Of a DNA stretch of 33,732 nucleotides, positions 16,727 to 24,481 are shown one piece after another. The notes beneath the pieces were generated by a model. That model searched no databases, had not been told where the DNA came from, and saw only the letters and a list, made by a program, of their open reading frames with translations. A program made the translations under genes and the position numbers. This DNA comes from CAZIPZ01 sp964541075 (GTDB taxonomy: Bacteria > Acidobacteriota > Terriglobia > 20CM-2-55-15): the NCBI GenBank assembly GCA_964541075.1, contig CAZIPZ010000014.1, forward strand, positions 1 to 33,732. Direction: 5' to 3'. Each line of letters opens with the position of its first letter. Within the stretch, counting starts at the first letter, position 1.

Positions 16727-17788
16727 ATGACATGGCGTCGCACCGTCATCGTGCTTGGTTTTATCGCTGCCGGATTGTGCATCTATAGGCTCGCGTTGCT
16801 GATCGCGATCTCGGCGAAACTGTTCGGCTACGCATATCCATTTGATTTCTGGAGCGGCCCCATTACGCGGTCCACTATCGAAATCAGCAAGATTCCAACC
16901 GATCTGTATTTGAGCCGGCGATCTCGAAATCCTCTTGTCATTGTTCATGGAGTCAATGAAACCGGCAAAGACAGCGCGGATCTAAGACGGATGGCCGAAG
17001 CTTTGACGGGGTCCGGTTACAAAGTGTTTGTGCCGGACTTTGTACGGCTTCGACATCAGAATGTTACGCCGCGAGACGTTCAAGATGTACAGGCGGTTAT
17101 CGACAGCGTTGGTTCTGATAGCACTCTGGTCTGCGTGAGCTATGGATGCGGTCCTGCGCTGATTGCGGCAACTCTGCCGCAAACCCGAGATAGGGTTAAA
17201 TTCATTCTGACGTACGGCGCCTATTTCGACTTGACGGAAACTCTCGGATTTATCGTCACGGCGCCCGAGAGCGCATTCTCATACAGTAAGTGGCTGTATA
17301 TGAGCGCCAACCTCGATTTACTGGACAATGAGGCAGAGCGAAGCGCCTTGCGCGCAATTGCGATTGAAAGGCAACACATCTCTCCCGAGGAGTGGCGTCT
17401 TGATTACGACCGGCCTGGAACGCCCGGCGATTCGATGCTCAAGCTGTTCGAATCAACAAATCTGGAAGAATTCGGCGACCGGCTTGCTTCGGTTCCTCGA
17501 TTGAGAGATCGCATACAGCGCCTGTCGCCATCGCGTTACTTCGAAGGGATGAGGGCGCGTCTTCTCATGGTGCACATGGCTTCTGATCCTGCGATACCCT
17601 CGTCGCAAAGTGCTCGAATGTCCGAAGCCGCAGCCTCGCAGGGTATACCGTACACGTTGATCCTGTTCAACCTGTATGGGCACACGACGCCGGATCTGCC
17701 CGAAAGGAGCCTGGGTCATCTTTTGCGTGTGTATCTGCCGGAAGGTTTGAGAATGATTCGCCTCGTGAATCAGGTCCTCAATGTGTAG
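16727..17788 (+). CDS. Alpha/beta-hydrolase-like membrane-anchored protein
   Basis: The 353-residue protein opens with one membrane helix (about residues 6-30), then an alpha/beta-hydrolase core: VIVHGVNETG near 71, a nucleophile-type turn VCVSYGCGPA with Ser138, an Asp in MASDPAIPSS and a His in LYGHTTPD near the end. The usual G-x-S-x-G elbow has Cys in the first position (CVSYG), so activity is plausible but not certain. It is immediately downstream of another anchored hydrolase, and the two probably form an operon. It has low similarity in sequence to its neighbour and is not a recent duplicate. Confidence 0.72.
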   Translation: MTWRRTVIVLGFIAAGLCIYRLALLIAISAKLFGYAYPFDFWSGPITRSTIEISKIPTDLYLSRRSRNPLVIVHGVNETGKDSADLRRMAEALTGSGYKVFVPDFVRLRHQNVTPRDVQDVQAVIDSVGSDSTLVCVSYGCGPALIAATLPQTRDRVKFILTYGAYFDLTETLGFIVTAPESAFSYSKWLYMSANLDLLDNEAERSALRAIAIERQHISPEEWRLDYDRPGTPGDSMLKLFESTNLEEFGDRLASVPRLRDRIQRLSPSRYFEGMRARLLMVHMASDPAIPSSQSARMSEAAASQGIPYTLILFNLYGHTTPDLPERSLGHLLRVYLPEGLRMIRLVNQVLNV

Positions 17789-17853
17789 GGTCTCCGATTG
17801 GTGGAGAGGTTGAATGTCTTTTCTCGAAAAGTCCTGATCGTGCAGGAAAGCCG

Positions 17854-18723
17854 ATGGCTACTGACATTCAAAATAAACGTATAGCAGAACACTTGAGCGA
17901 GGCGGCAAGTCTCTTGGAGCGGCAAGGAGCCAATCGATTCCGGGTCCATGCATACCGGAGAGCGGCGGATACGATTGGATCGTTGGCTGAAAGTGCGGCC
18001 CATGTATTTCGAACGGAGGGGATGCCGGGACTGATGCGTTTACCCGGTGTCGGCCGATTCATTGGCGGTGCTATCGCCGGATTGGTTCAGACAGGAGAAT
18101 GGACACAGCTGGAACGCTTGCGCGGCTCTCTGGACCCGCAAGCGGTCTTTACCAGTGTGCCCGGCATCGGAACGAAACTCGGTCGGCGCATCCTGGACGA
18201 CCTGCACATCGATACGCTCGAGGCATTGGAAACTGCTGCTTATGACGGTCGCCTTGATAGGGTTCCCGGTTTCGGATCCCGGCGTTTGGCTATGGTGCGG
18301 TCCGCCCTTAGAGACATCCTTGGACGTCGTTGGCGGACCGGGCGACGAAAAGAAGAACCCTCTGTTCGTACGCTCTTGGAGATTGACGTCGAGTACCGGG
18401 AGAAAGCGAATGCGGGCGCCCTCGCCAAGATAGCTCCGAAACGGCTCAATCCCTCGAATGTTGCGTGGCTGCCTATTTTGCATACCCAACGCGAAGGGTG
18501 GCATTTCACCATTCTTTTCTCCAATACCGCTTTGGCTCACGAATTAGGGCGCACTTTGGATTGGGTCGTCATCTATTTCCACACAGACTCCGATCTGGAA
18601 AACCAGCGGACTGTTGTTACGGAAACGCACGGAAAACTCAAAGGCATGCGGGTCGTTCGTGGCAGGGAGCTTGAATGCGAGGCCTACTACAATCCTGTCC
18701 TGTTCAAGTCTTCCGTCGCTTGA
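17854..18723 (+). CDS. Helix-hairpin-helix PolX-like protein lacking the polymerase core
   Basis: The 289-residue protein resembles the N-terminal part of family X DNA polymerases. An 8-kDa-type helical domain (residues 1-60) with RFRVHAYRRAADTI is followed by three hairpin motifs: LPGVGRFIGGAI (63-74), VPGIGTKLGRRIL (102-114) and VPGFGSRRLAMV (137-148). The nucleotidyltransferase domain with its metal-binding aspartates is not visible. Instead the C-terminal half (about 165-285) has a conserved-looking block around HFTILFSNT, AHELGRT and DWVVIYFH, which I recognise as a recurring companion but cannot name. DNA binding is likely; polymerase activity is not expected. It lies 65 bases after the hydrolase pair, on the same strand. 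Confidence 0.75.
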   Translation: MATDIQNKRIAEHLSEAASLLERQGANRFRVHAYRRAADTIGSLAESAAHVFRTEGMPGLMRLPGVGRFIGGAIAGLVQTGEWTQLERLRGSLDPQAVFTSVPGIGTKLGRRILDDLHIDTLEALETAAYDGRLDRVPGFGSRRLAMVRSALRDILGRRWRTGRRKEEPSVRTLLEIDVEYREKANAGALAKIAPKRLNPSNVAWLPILHTQREGWHFTILFSNTALAHELGRTLDWVVIYFHTDSDLENQRTVVTETHGKLKGMRVVRGRELECEAYYNPVLFKSSVA

Positions 18724-19327
18724 ACCCAAGCTGGACTGACAAAAAGCGGCCTGAACGAATGCGGCCAAAATTGAGAATTTTGTTCATTTAACAACCGGCG
18801 CACGGACTTCCAAACCCACTGGACATTTTCAGTCGCAGGCATATAAACAATCATGCAGGCGGTTGGCAGGCAGGACAGATCAGAGCTAGCGCCCTGACAC
18901 GCCTCGGCACAGGCAAAACGACGCTGCCGCCAACCCTGCCATCAGTTGTCGGCGTGAAGACTGAGATTTTTCTGGATTCGCTTCTCGCAGCGGCTGCACC
19001 TCACTTCATCAAACCTTACTTCAAGGGCCTCATCTGCACTTCCGAATTCGAGTCTTTCCGTCTTCCTGAACGTAGTGTGGATGCTGATTTTTCGACACAA
19101 AGTCACAACACCCTCTGCCTATTGTGGAATTTCGCCAACATGTCAGCCTTCGTATGCTGCCTGGATGGTTCTGGTGTCCGCATCCGTGTCTGTAAACGTT
19201 CGCAAAATGCGGTCTACCGTGATGTTGCTTGCGGCATCGCTCACGAATGAGCGCCGTCAGCATTTGGAACCAAGGATGCCATGCAGGGCGCATTGCAACG
19301 ATAGGTTATTACAGAAGGAGAATGGAG
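18724..19327. other. 604-base region without a convincing gene
   Basis: Frames here, such as one at 18954-19250, have no ribosome-binding site and composition unlike the neighbours. An AT-rich 6-bp hairpin is at 18767-18781, after the HhH gene. On the minus strand a short segment near 19100-19230 reads like a broken BON domain (TDADTRTI, then EGVVTL) interrupted by stop codons; this is weak. The 3' end holds the ribosome-binding site of the Zn-ribbon gene (AGAAGGAG at 19313-19320). Confidence 0.35.
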
Positions 19328-19519
19328 ATGAGAACTGGACAAGACTGCCTGGAGTTGGGACTGTATGTCTCCTCGTGTTGTGAAAGCGATCTGATCTTTG
19401 ATCGTGACGATTGTTTCTCGCGCTGTCCGCATTGTGAAGGGCTTTGCGACTGGGAGCTGATAGAGCGACTGGCATCGTGGGACGCAATGGAAGACATTAG
19501 CGAAACAGCCGCGGCATGA
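19328..19519 (+). CDS. Small zinc-ribbon protein
   Basis: A 63-residue protein starts at ATG 19328, 7 bases after AGAAGGAG; another ATG at 19322 is too close to that site. It holds a Cys pair SCCES near residue 16 and a CPHC knuckle near 32-36, with other cysteines at DCF and GLCDW. The YVSSCC...CPHCEGLCDWELIE pattern is that of small zinc-ribbon proteins found in stress clusters. Its stop overlaps the start of the phosphoribosyltransferase (ATGA), so the two are translationally coupled. The function is unknown; a role as a zinc-binding accessory to the coupled enzyme is inference. Confidence 0.72.
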   Translation: MRTGQDCLELGLYVSSCCESDLIFDRDDCFSRCPHCEGLCDWELIERLASWDAMEDISETAAA

Positions 19520-20178
19520 CTTCGATAATGTTTGACGACCGGGTGGATGCCGGAAGAAAGCTGGCGGCGGTGCTTTCTCCATATAAAGGAGGGGATGTTG
19601 TCGTGCTTGCGCTTCCGCGGGGAGGCGTAGTGCTTGGCGCCGAGATCGCACGGGCCCTCGACGCCCCGCTCGACATCACCGTGGTTCGAAAAATAGGCCA
19701 TCCCATGGCGCCGGAGTATGCGGTTGCCGCGGTTGCGGAAGACGGTCACGTATTCACGAATTCAAGCGAAGTTCAGACCATCGACCGCAATTGGTTTGAC
19801 CGCGCTGTGGGGAAAGAACAACAGGAGGCCAGGCGAAGACGACGTCTCTATAGTCAGAACCGGCCGTCGGCGCTTCTCAAAGATAAGACTGTCATCATCG
19901 TAGACGATGGCTTGGCCACTGGTCTAACCATGATGGCAGCAATCAACGAAATCCGGCATTCTCATCCCAGGAAAGTGATTGTAGCAATCCCCGTCGGCGC
20001 GCCCGAGACGGTTCGTCTCCTCGGAAGGTTCGCAGATGATGTCGTCGTTCTTCATTTACCTTACGACTTCGCCGCGATAGGTTCGTTCTACAAGAACTTC
20101 GACCAGGTCAGCGATCACGAAGTGATCACGATCTTGAACGCCTGTCCCGTCCAGAAAGAATCGTCACTGGAAAGGTAA
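19516..20178 (+). CDS. Phosphoribosyltransferase family protein
   Basis: The 220-residue protein has the type I phosphoribosyltransferase fold. The PRPP-binding loop VIIVDDGLATGLTM is at 126-139, with the acidic pair DD at 130-131. The N-terminal block LALPRGGVVLGAEIA (31-45), LDITVVRKIGHP and EYAVAAVAEDG (67-77) match the uncharacterised subfamily common in stress islands. The enzyme would bind a base-phosphoribosyl substrate or act as a PRPP-sensing regulator; the base is not predictable. It is coupled by a 4-base overlap to the Zn-ribbon gene. A PRPP synthetase gene lies 8 kb away in the same island. Confidence 0.85.
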   Translation: MTSIMFDDRVDAGRKLAAVLSPYKGGDVVVLALPRGGVVLGAEIARALDAPLDITVVRKIGHPMAPEYAVAAVAEDGHVFTNSSEVQTIDRNWFDRAVGKEQQEARRRRRLYSQNRPSALLKDKTVIIVDDGLATGLTMMAAINEIRHSHPRKVIVAIPVGAPETVRLLGRFADDVVVLHLPYDFAAIGSFYKNFDQVSDHEVITILNACPVQKESSLER

Positions 20179-20315
20179 TGACTACGCTCAGAATGCTTCA
20201 CATCGAGTAGAGGCATCTCGAATAAAAATGAGGGCCATCTATCGCTGCGGCCCGGTTCGCTCGGGCAATTCCTGTTGCGACCAGGGCCTCCCAGAGACCT
20301 CAATCGAGTTAACGG

Positions 20316-20852
20316 TTACAGTTCCAGTTTATCGGTGAGGACTTCTAGTCTGCGTTTCGTCTTCCCGTAATCCACAAAATCTGCGATTAGCGAAGCAAGA
20401 TGATTGGCAGTGTCTGCGTTCGCTTCGAGATACTCTTTGTATTCGGCTGCCCTCAGCCGGTTCGGGTTCTTGTTCAGCCTTTCGATGACGGTTTCAGTAT
20501 TGATGGCGAGTTCCTTTAAAAGGGGCGATATCCGCTCTATTGCAGTTCGCTGCCACGGCGCCGCGGCTCCCCGAATCTCCTGCAGTCTAATCAGTTGCTT
20601 CCCAATAGCGTTGATATCTTGTTTGATGCGCTCGACGGCATTGACTTGGGTCTGCCAACTCAGTCCGTTCCGAGCCATAAGGTCCATCTCAGCGGCATCT
20701 TCACTAAGCTGAAACGCCTGTGTCTTAGCCTCGGAAAGCATCCTTGACACCTGCGGAGAATCTTCGTCGGCCGCACGCAATTTCGGAGATGCCAGCAACG
20801 CCGCCATTAAGGTGATCATAATTGTCCCTGTTTTCGCACTTCGGTTCTTCAT
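20316..20852 (-). CDS. Secreted helical protein of unknown function
   Basis: The 178-residue protein begins with an exported signal (MKNRSAKTGTIMITLMAALLASP, cleaved near residue 27 at LRAAD) and is otherwise nearly all helix-forming, rich in Glu, Lys, Leu and Ala with no cysteine. The ATG at 20852 follows GGGAGGATGA. Segments such as QVNAVERIKQDINAIGKQL and RLEVLTDKLEL suggest coiled or helical-bundle structure. I recognise no named family. It is convergent with the phosphoribosyltransferase, with 137 bases between them that show a 5-bp GC hairpin (20250-20266) of uncertain meaning. Confidence 0.65.
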   Translation of the reverse strand: MKNRSAKTGTIMITLMAALLASPKLRAADEDSPQVSRMLSEAKTQAFQLSEDAAEMDLMARNGLSWQTQVNAVERIKQDINAIGKQLIRLQEIRGAAAPWQRTAIERISPLLKELAINTETVIERLNKNPNRLRAAEYKEYLEANADTANHLASLIADFVDYGKTKRRLEVLTDKLEL

Positions 20853-21437
20853 TCATCCTCCCTTAATCCGGTTGATCTGTTGTGACAACGTGTTTGCTTA
20901 TTTCACTGACGCTGGTATCGCAAGAATCACGCCAAATCAGGATCTGGCCGAATCTCAAGGCGTTAGGTGTGTGCATTCTCGCTTGTGAACGATTGTAGAT
21001 GCCAACTAGTCGTTGTCTTTTGTCCACCCTTCACTCTGTAAGACAGCCTGTCAAAAGAAAGGCCCGCCGCATGGAGTTGGCTCAAAGCAACGGTGTCGAA
21101 GCTGGGTTCAACGTGGCCGTCCCGGCGCTAACCATGGCAATGTCCAGGTGTGTGAGATGACATACGGAATCGAAATTGGGTTTTGCAGCGGCGCGTAAGA
21201 TGCAAGAGGAGGACGGATTCGATCAATAGTGGGCGCCGGGCCTCTCCGGGATTAAACGGCTGGTCGATGAATTCAGTGTCCAAACGGAACCGGGGCGTCG
21301 CGAAAACAGTCATTCAAAATCGAGAAAGGAATTCTGCTCGCCCCGGTGAACTGTAACGGCGACTTTCAATCTGAATTGCCAAGCTCTTCGAGGCGCTGCT
21401 TCGGCGGGATAAGTTCGTTCTACATGAATTTGCTCTC
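20853..21437. other. 585-base region with a gene remnant
   Basis: No intact gene is supported. Near its end, 21400-21432, the sequence resembles the 3' part of the phosphoribosyltransferase gene, suggesting that a second copy once stood here. The rest shows no recognisable gene or repeat. Confidence 0.5.
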
Positions 21438-21444
21438 TCAATAA
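21400..21444 (+). pseudogene. 3' remnant of a phosphoribosyltransferase gene
   Basis: Codons from 21400 read FGGISSFYMNLLSQ then stop. The intact gene reads FAAIGSFYKNFDQ at the matching place (20073-20111 region). Over the 33 nucleotides from TTC to the last shared codon, 27 match. This is short but specific, and it aligns in frame without gaps. The remnant overlaps the last bases of the methyltransferase gene on the other strand. Confidence 0.4.
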
Positions 21445-22118
21445 ACCCATGGAATCAGGCGTCGCGTACGCTTCGCGTATTCGTCCCACTCCGAACCGAA
21501 ATGCTGCTTCATCATCGTCTCTTCATCATTTATCCGCCACCTCAGAACCACAACGAGCAGAAAATTGAGCACGATTGAAACCACAGAGCGGAAAACCAGT
21601 GCGATACCGAGGAAGAGCATGATGATGCCGATATATCGGGGATGCCGCAACATGCGGTAGGGTCCTTGGGTCACAAGCCTATGATCTTCTTGAATCGTAA
21701 CTGCGGTGCTGAACTGTTTCTCCAGCGCTGCAGCCGCTCGATTCATGAGGACAAAACCAGTGGTGTACAAGACGAGTCCCACATATCTCAGGAATTCGAG
21801 ACCGCGGATAGTTGCGACTTCACGGCGGTCCGAATAAGGCGCCAATATCGCCACTGCAATGGACAGCGTCTGAATGAGAACCAATGCAAGACGCTGTCGT
21901 TGGATCTGGTTCGGTCCGCGTCCCCGACTTTTACCGCTATTCGGTATCGACGTGACGATCCAAAGGGAAAGAAGCACCGTAACGATGACATAGCCCAGCC
22001 TCACCGGATGTTGAATAAAACCATTCACATCCTTAATTCCCCAACCGGCCAGAGGCAAGCCGACGAAAAGCAGGATGCTGGCGATAAAAGAAGCTGTGCA
22101 GCCAAGAACACGTTTCAC
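21438..22118 (-). CDS. Isoprenylcysteine methyltransferase-like membrane protein
   Basis: The 226-residue protein starts at GTG 22116-22118 and has five or six hydrophobic helices. The C-terminal half carries the ICMT/PEMT signature: a loop LVTQGPYRMLRHPRYIG (about residues 152-168), then a helix and a short end with EETMMKQHFGSEWDEYAKRTRRLIPWVY (E and Y-x-x-R conserved). Members of the family methylate small molecules, lipids or isoprenoid ends at the membrane using S-adenosylmethionine. No isoprenylation system is present, so the substrate is unknown. It is divergent from the MacA-type gene, sharing a 133-base intergenic region. Confidence 0.8.
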   Translation of the reverse strand: MKRVLGCTASFIASILLFVGLPLAGWGIKDVNGFIQHPVRLGYVIVTVLLSLWIVTSIPNSGKSRGRGPNQIQRQRLALVLIQTLSIAVAILAPYSDRREVATIRGLEFLRYVGLVLYTTGFVLMNRAAAALEKQFSTAVTIQEDHRLVTQGPYRMLRHPRYIGIIMLFLGIALVFRSVVSIVLNFLLVVVLRWRINDEETMMKQHFGSEWDEYAKRTRRLIPWVY

Positions 22119-22251
22119 GGCTGGCCTGCGGGCGCTGACACAGCGGCTGTGATCGGCGAGTCATTCAGAGTCGCATTTGCTCTCATGTAAATAGTTTGTA
22201 AATTGTGGAACCGGAGCATGGTTTCTCGCGTATAAATATTTTGGCCAACAA

Positions 22252-23736
22252 ATGAAACGGAAGCTCGCCATCATTGTCGCGGTGGTCCTGGCCGTCGGAA
22301 CGATCGTAATGCTCTTTGTATCCGGCCGGGACTCTGCAGAAAGGCAGTATTTCACAGCTGCCATTGAAACCGGACGTCTTCGCAATGTCGTCAGCGCAAC
22401 CGGCGTCGTTCAGACGCTGGTCACCGTTCAGGTCGGAAGCCAGATCTCCGGTCAAGTGGAAGAACTCTACGCGGATTACAACTCCATCGTCACGCGAGGG
22501 CAGTTGCTGGCGAAAATCGATTCCCGCAATTTCCAGGCGCAAGTTGAAAACGCGAGGGCCAATGTGGCGGCAGCCCAGGCGCGTGTCCGGTCCGCTGAGG
22601 CCGAATTGAAGACGCAGGCCGCAAACCTTCAGAGTGCGCAAGCGAACCTTCAGGCGGCGCGTGTAACGCGCGATAACACAAGGACGCAGTTCGACCGGGC
22701 GTCGGAACTGACCGAGCGCGGCGTCGTTTCCAAGAACGACTATGACAATGCGAAGGCGAACGCGGATTCTTCCCAGGCAAGGTATGAGCAAGCCGGCGCG
22801 GCTATAGCGCAGATCGAAGCACAGAGCAATGCATCTGTGGCCCAAGTCGAACAGGCGAGGGCCCAGCTTCAGCAGGCATTGGCCGATCTGAACCGGACCG
22901 AACTCAATCTCGGATACTGCAACATCTATTCTCCGGTTGACGGCGTCGTCATTTCTCGGAACGTCGATGTCGGCCAGACGATCGCTGCAAGTCTCCAGTC
23001 GCCGACGTTGTTTTCGATTGCGAATGACCTTTCGCAAATGCGGGTGAACGCGAACATCGACGAGGCCGACATCGGCAATATTTCAGATCAAGCCGATGTG
23101 AGATTCACGGTGGATGCCTATCCCAACGACGTTTTCCGCGCGCGGATTTCAGAAATCCGCCTTAATCCCCAGACGGTCCAGAATGTCGTGACCTACAGCG
23201 TCATCTTAAACATCGATAATCCGGAAATGAAGCTTAAGCCTGGAATGACGGCCAACATCACGATTACGGTGGACGAGCGGGAGAACGTTCTGAAGGTCTC
23301 GAATGCAGCGCTTCGTTATACTCCGCCCGGAATGAGTCGCGACGAACTTCGCCATGAACCGGTGTCTGCTGCCGGAGCAGGAGCGCCGGTTTCTGAGCCA
23401 GAGCCGCCGCAGTCCGTTCCTTCGGCGACTCTCGCTCCCGGCCAGAAGTGGGATCCGTCACAGAAAATCAAGTTTGTTCCGCCCAAGCGGGTTACCCAGC
23501 GGCCAGCCATCGTGTTCGTGATGGATGCTCAGGGCAATCCTCAGCCAACACGCATTGTCGTGGGGATTACGGACGGCAACGCTTCGGAAGTCGTGGCTGG
23601 CGATCTGAAGCCCGGCGATGCGGTGCTGGTGAGCGACAGCACACAGGCGGCAAGCGTAGCGCCCCAGACAGGAGGTGGCTTTGGAGGACCATTCGTCTTC
23701 GGCGGCCGAGGTGGTGGCGGCCGAGGCGGTCCATAG
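22252..23736 (+). CDS. macA-like: MacA-type periplasmic adaptor protein
   Basis: The 494-residue protein has an N-terminal membrane anchor (about 4-23), the lipoyl block VGSQISGQVEELY...VTRGQLLAKID (60-95), a long alpha-hairpin with heptad-like Ala/Gln/Glu runs (95-215) and the second lipoyl half IYSPVDGVVISRNVDVGQTI (about 225-244). A beta-barrel and MP domain follow (EMKLKPGMTANITITV near 325). A Pro/Gly-rich linker at 370-400 and an unusual Gly-rich tail GGGFGGPFVFGGRGGGG are extra. It would link the MacB permease to an outer-membrane channel. The gene overlaps the next by about 62 bases. Confidence 0.92.
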   Translation: MKRKLAIIVAVVLAVGTIVMLFVSGRDSAERQYFTAAIETGRLRNVVSATGVVQTLVTVQVGSQISGQVEELYADYNSIVTRGQLLAKIDSRNFQAQVENARANVAAAQARVRSAEAELKTQAANLQSAQANLQAARVTRDNTRTQFDRASELTERGVVSKNDYDNAKANADSSQARYEQAGAAIAQIEAQSNASVAQVEQARAQLQQALADLNRTELNLGYCNIYSPVDGVVISRNVDVGQTIAASLQSPTLFSIANDLSQMRVNANIDEADIGNISDQADVRFTVDAYPNDVFRARISEIRLNPQTVQNVVTYSVILNIDNPEMKLKPGMTANITITVDERENVLKVSNAALRYTPPGMSRDELRHEPVSAAGAGAPVSEPEPPQSVPSATLAPGQKWDPSQKIKFVPPKRVTQRPAIVFVMDAQGNPQPTRIVVGITDGNASEVVAGDLKPGDAVLVSDSTQAASVAPQTGGGFGGPFVFGGRGGGGRGGP

Positions 23737-24481
23737 GCCGCTCATCCAACTCGAGCGTGTCGCGAAAATCTACCGGATGGGTGATATCGAGGTCCCAGCA
23801 CTTCGGGGCGTGTCCCTGGAGATCCGGCGCGGCGAGTTCGTGGCGATCATGGGTCCGTCTGGTTCCGGAAAATCCACGATGATGAACATCATCGGGTGTC
23901 TCGACCGGCCCACGAAAGGAAGATACCTTCTGGATGATGCGGACGTATCGAAAATCGACAAGGCAGGTCTCGCAGACATTCGCAATCGTCGCGTCGGGTT
24001 TGTATTTCAGAGTTTCAACCTCGTCCCTAGAACGCCAGCGATCGAGAATGTGGAATTGCCTTTGATTTACGCTGGCATCGGCGCTGCGGAACGGCTTCGC
24101 CGCGCCCGGCAGGCTCTTGCGGAAGTCGGGCTCGCGGAGCGGGAACGCAGTATGCCGAACCAGTTGTCCGGCGGGCAACAGCAGCGCGTGGCGCTCGCAC
24201 GCGCTCTGGTGAATAATCCTTCCATCATCTTGGCGGACGAACCGACCGGCGCACTGGATACGCGTACTTCGGTTGAAGTGATGGAGATTTTTCAGCGGCT
24301 CAATCGCGAGCGGTCGCTCACGATCATACTCGTAACGCACGAACTCGATATTGCGCAGTATGCCAACCGTGTTATTCATTTCCGTGACGGCCGGATCGAC
24401 CGGGATATTCCAGTCGAGCATTGCAGAGATGCAAGAGAAGTGCTGAAGCAGCTTCCGGACCTTGATGAGAATGACGAATGA
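23675..24481 (+). CDS. macB-like: MacB-type ABC transporter ATP-binding protein
   Basis: The 268-residue subunit has Walker A GPSGSGKS (60-67), the Q-loop FQSFNLVPRTPAIENVELP, signature LSGGQQQRVALARAL, Walker B IILADEPTGALD and the H-loop LVTHELDIAQ. In E. coli MacB the ATPase and permease are fused; here they are separate proteins. The GTG at 23675 overlaps the MacA gene; later starts near 23709 are possible because the first 20 residues look like poor coding sequence. The C-terminus overlaps the permease start by 4 bases (ATGA), a tight coupling. Confidence 0.92.
   Translation: MALEDHSSSAAEVVAAEAVHRPLIQLERVAKIYRMGDIEVPALRGVSLEIRRGEFVAIMGPSGSGKSTMMNIIGCLDRPTKGRYLLDDADVSKIDKAGLADIRNRRVGFVFQSFNLVPRTPAIENVELPLIYAGIGAAERLRRARQALAEVGLAERERSMPNQLSGGQQQRVALARALVNNPSIILADEPTGALDTRTSVEVMEIFQRLNRERSLTIILVTHELDIAQYANRVIHFRDGRIDRDIPVEHCRDAREVLKQLPDLDENDE

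Noticed and set aside
19100..19230. BON-domain remnant on the minus strand (TDADTRTI, then EGVVTL)
   Set aside because: Only two short motifs match and stops interrupt the frame; too weak without a profile search.
20250..20266. GC hairpin between convergent genes as a terminator
   Set aside because: The stem is only 5 bp and neither strand has a following T-run.
22183..23037. Minus-strand 284-residue frame opposite the MacA gene
   Set aside because: It is an antisense shadow; the MacA-type motifs on the plus strand are unambiguous.
23567..24421. Minus-strand 284-residue frame opposite the MacB ATPase gene
   Set aside because: It is an antisense shadow of a gene with full Walker and signature motifs.
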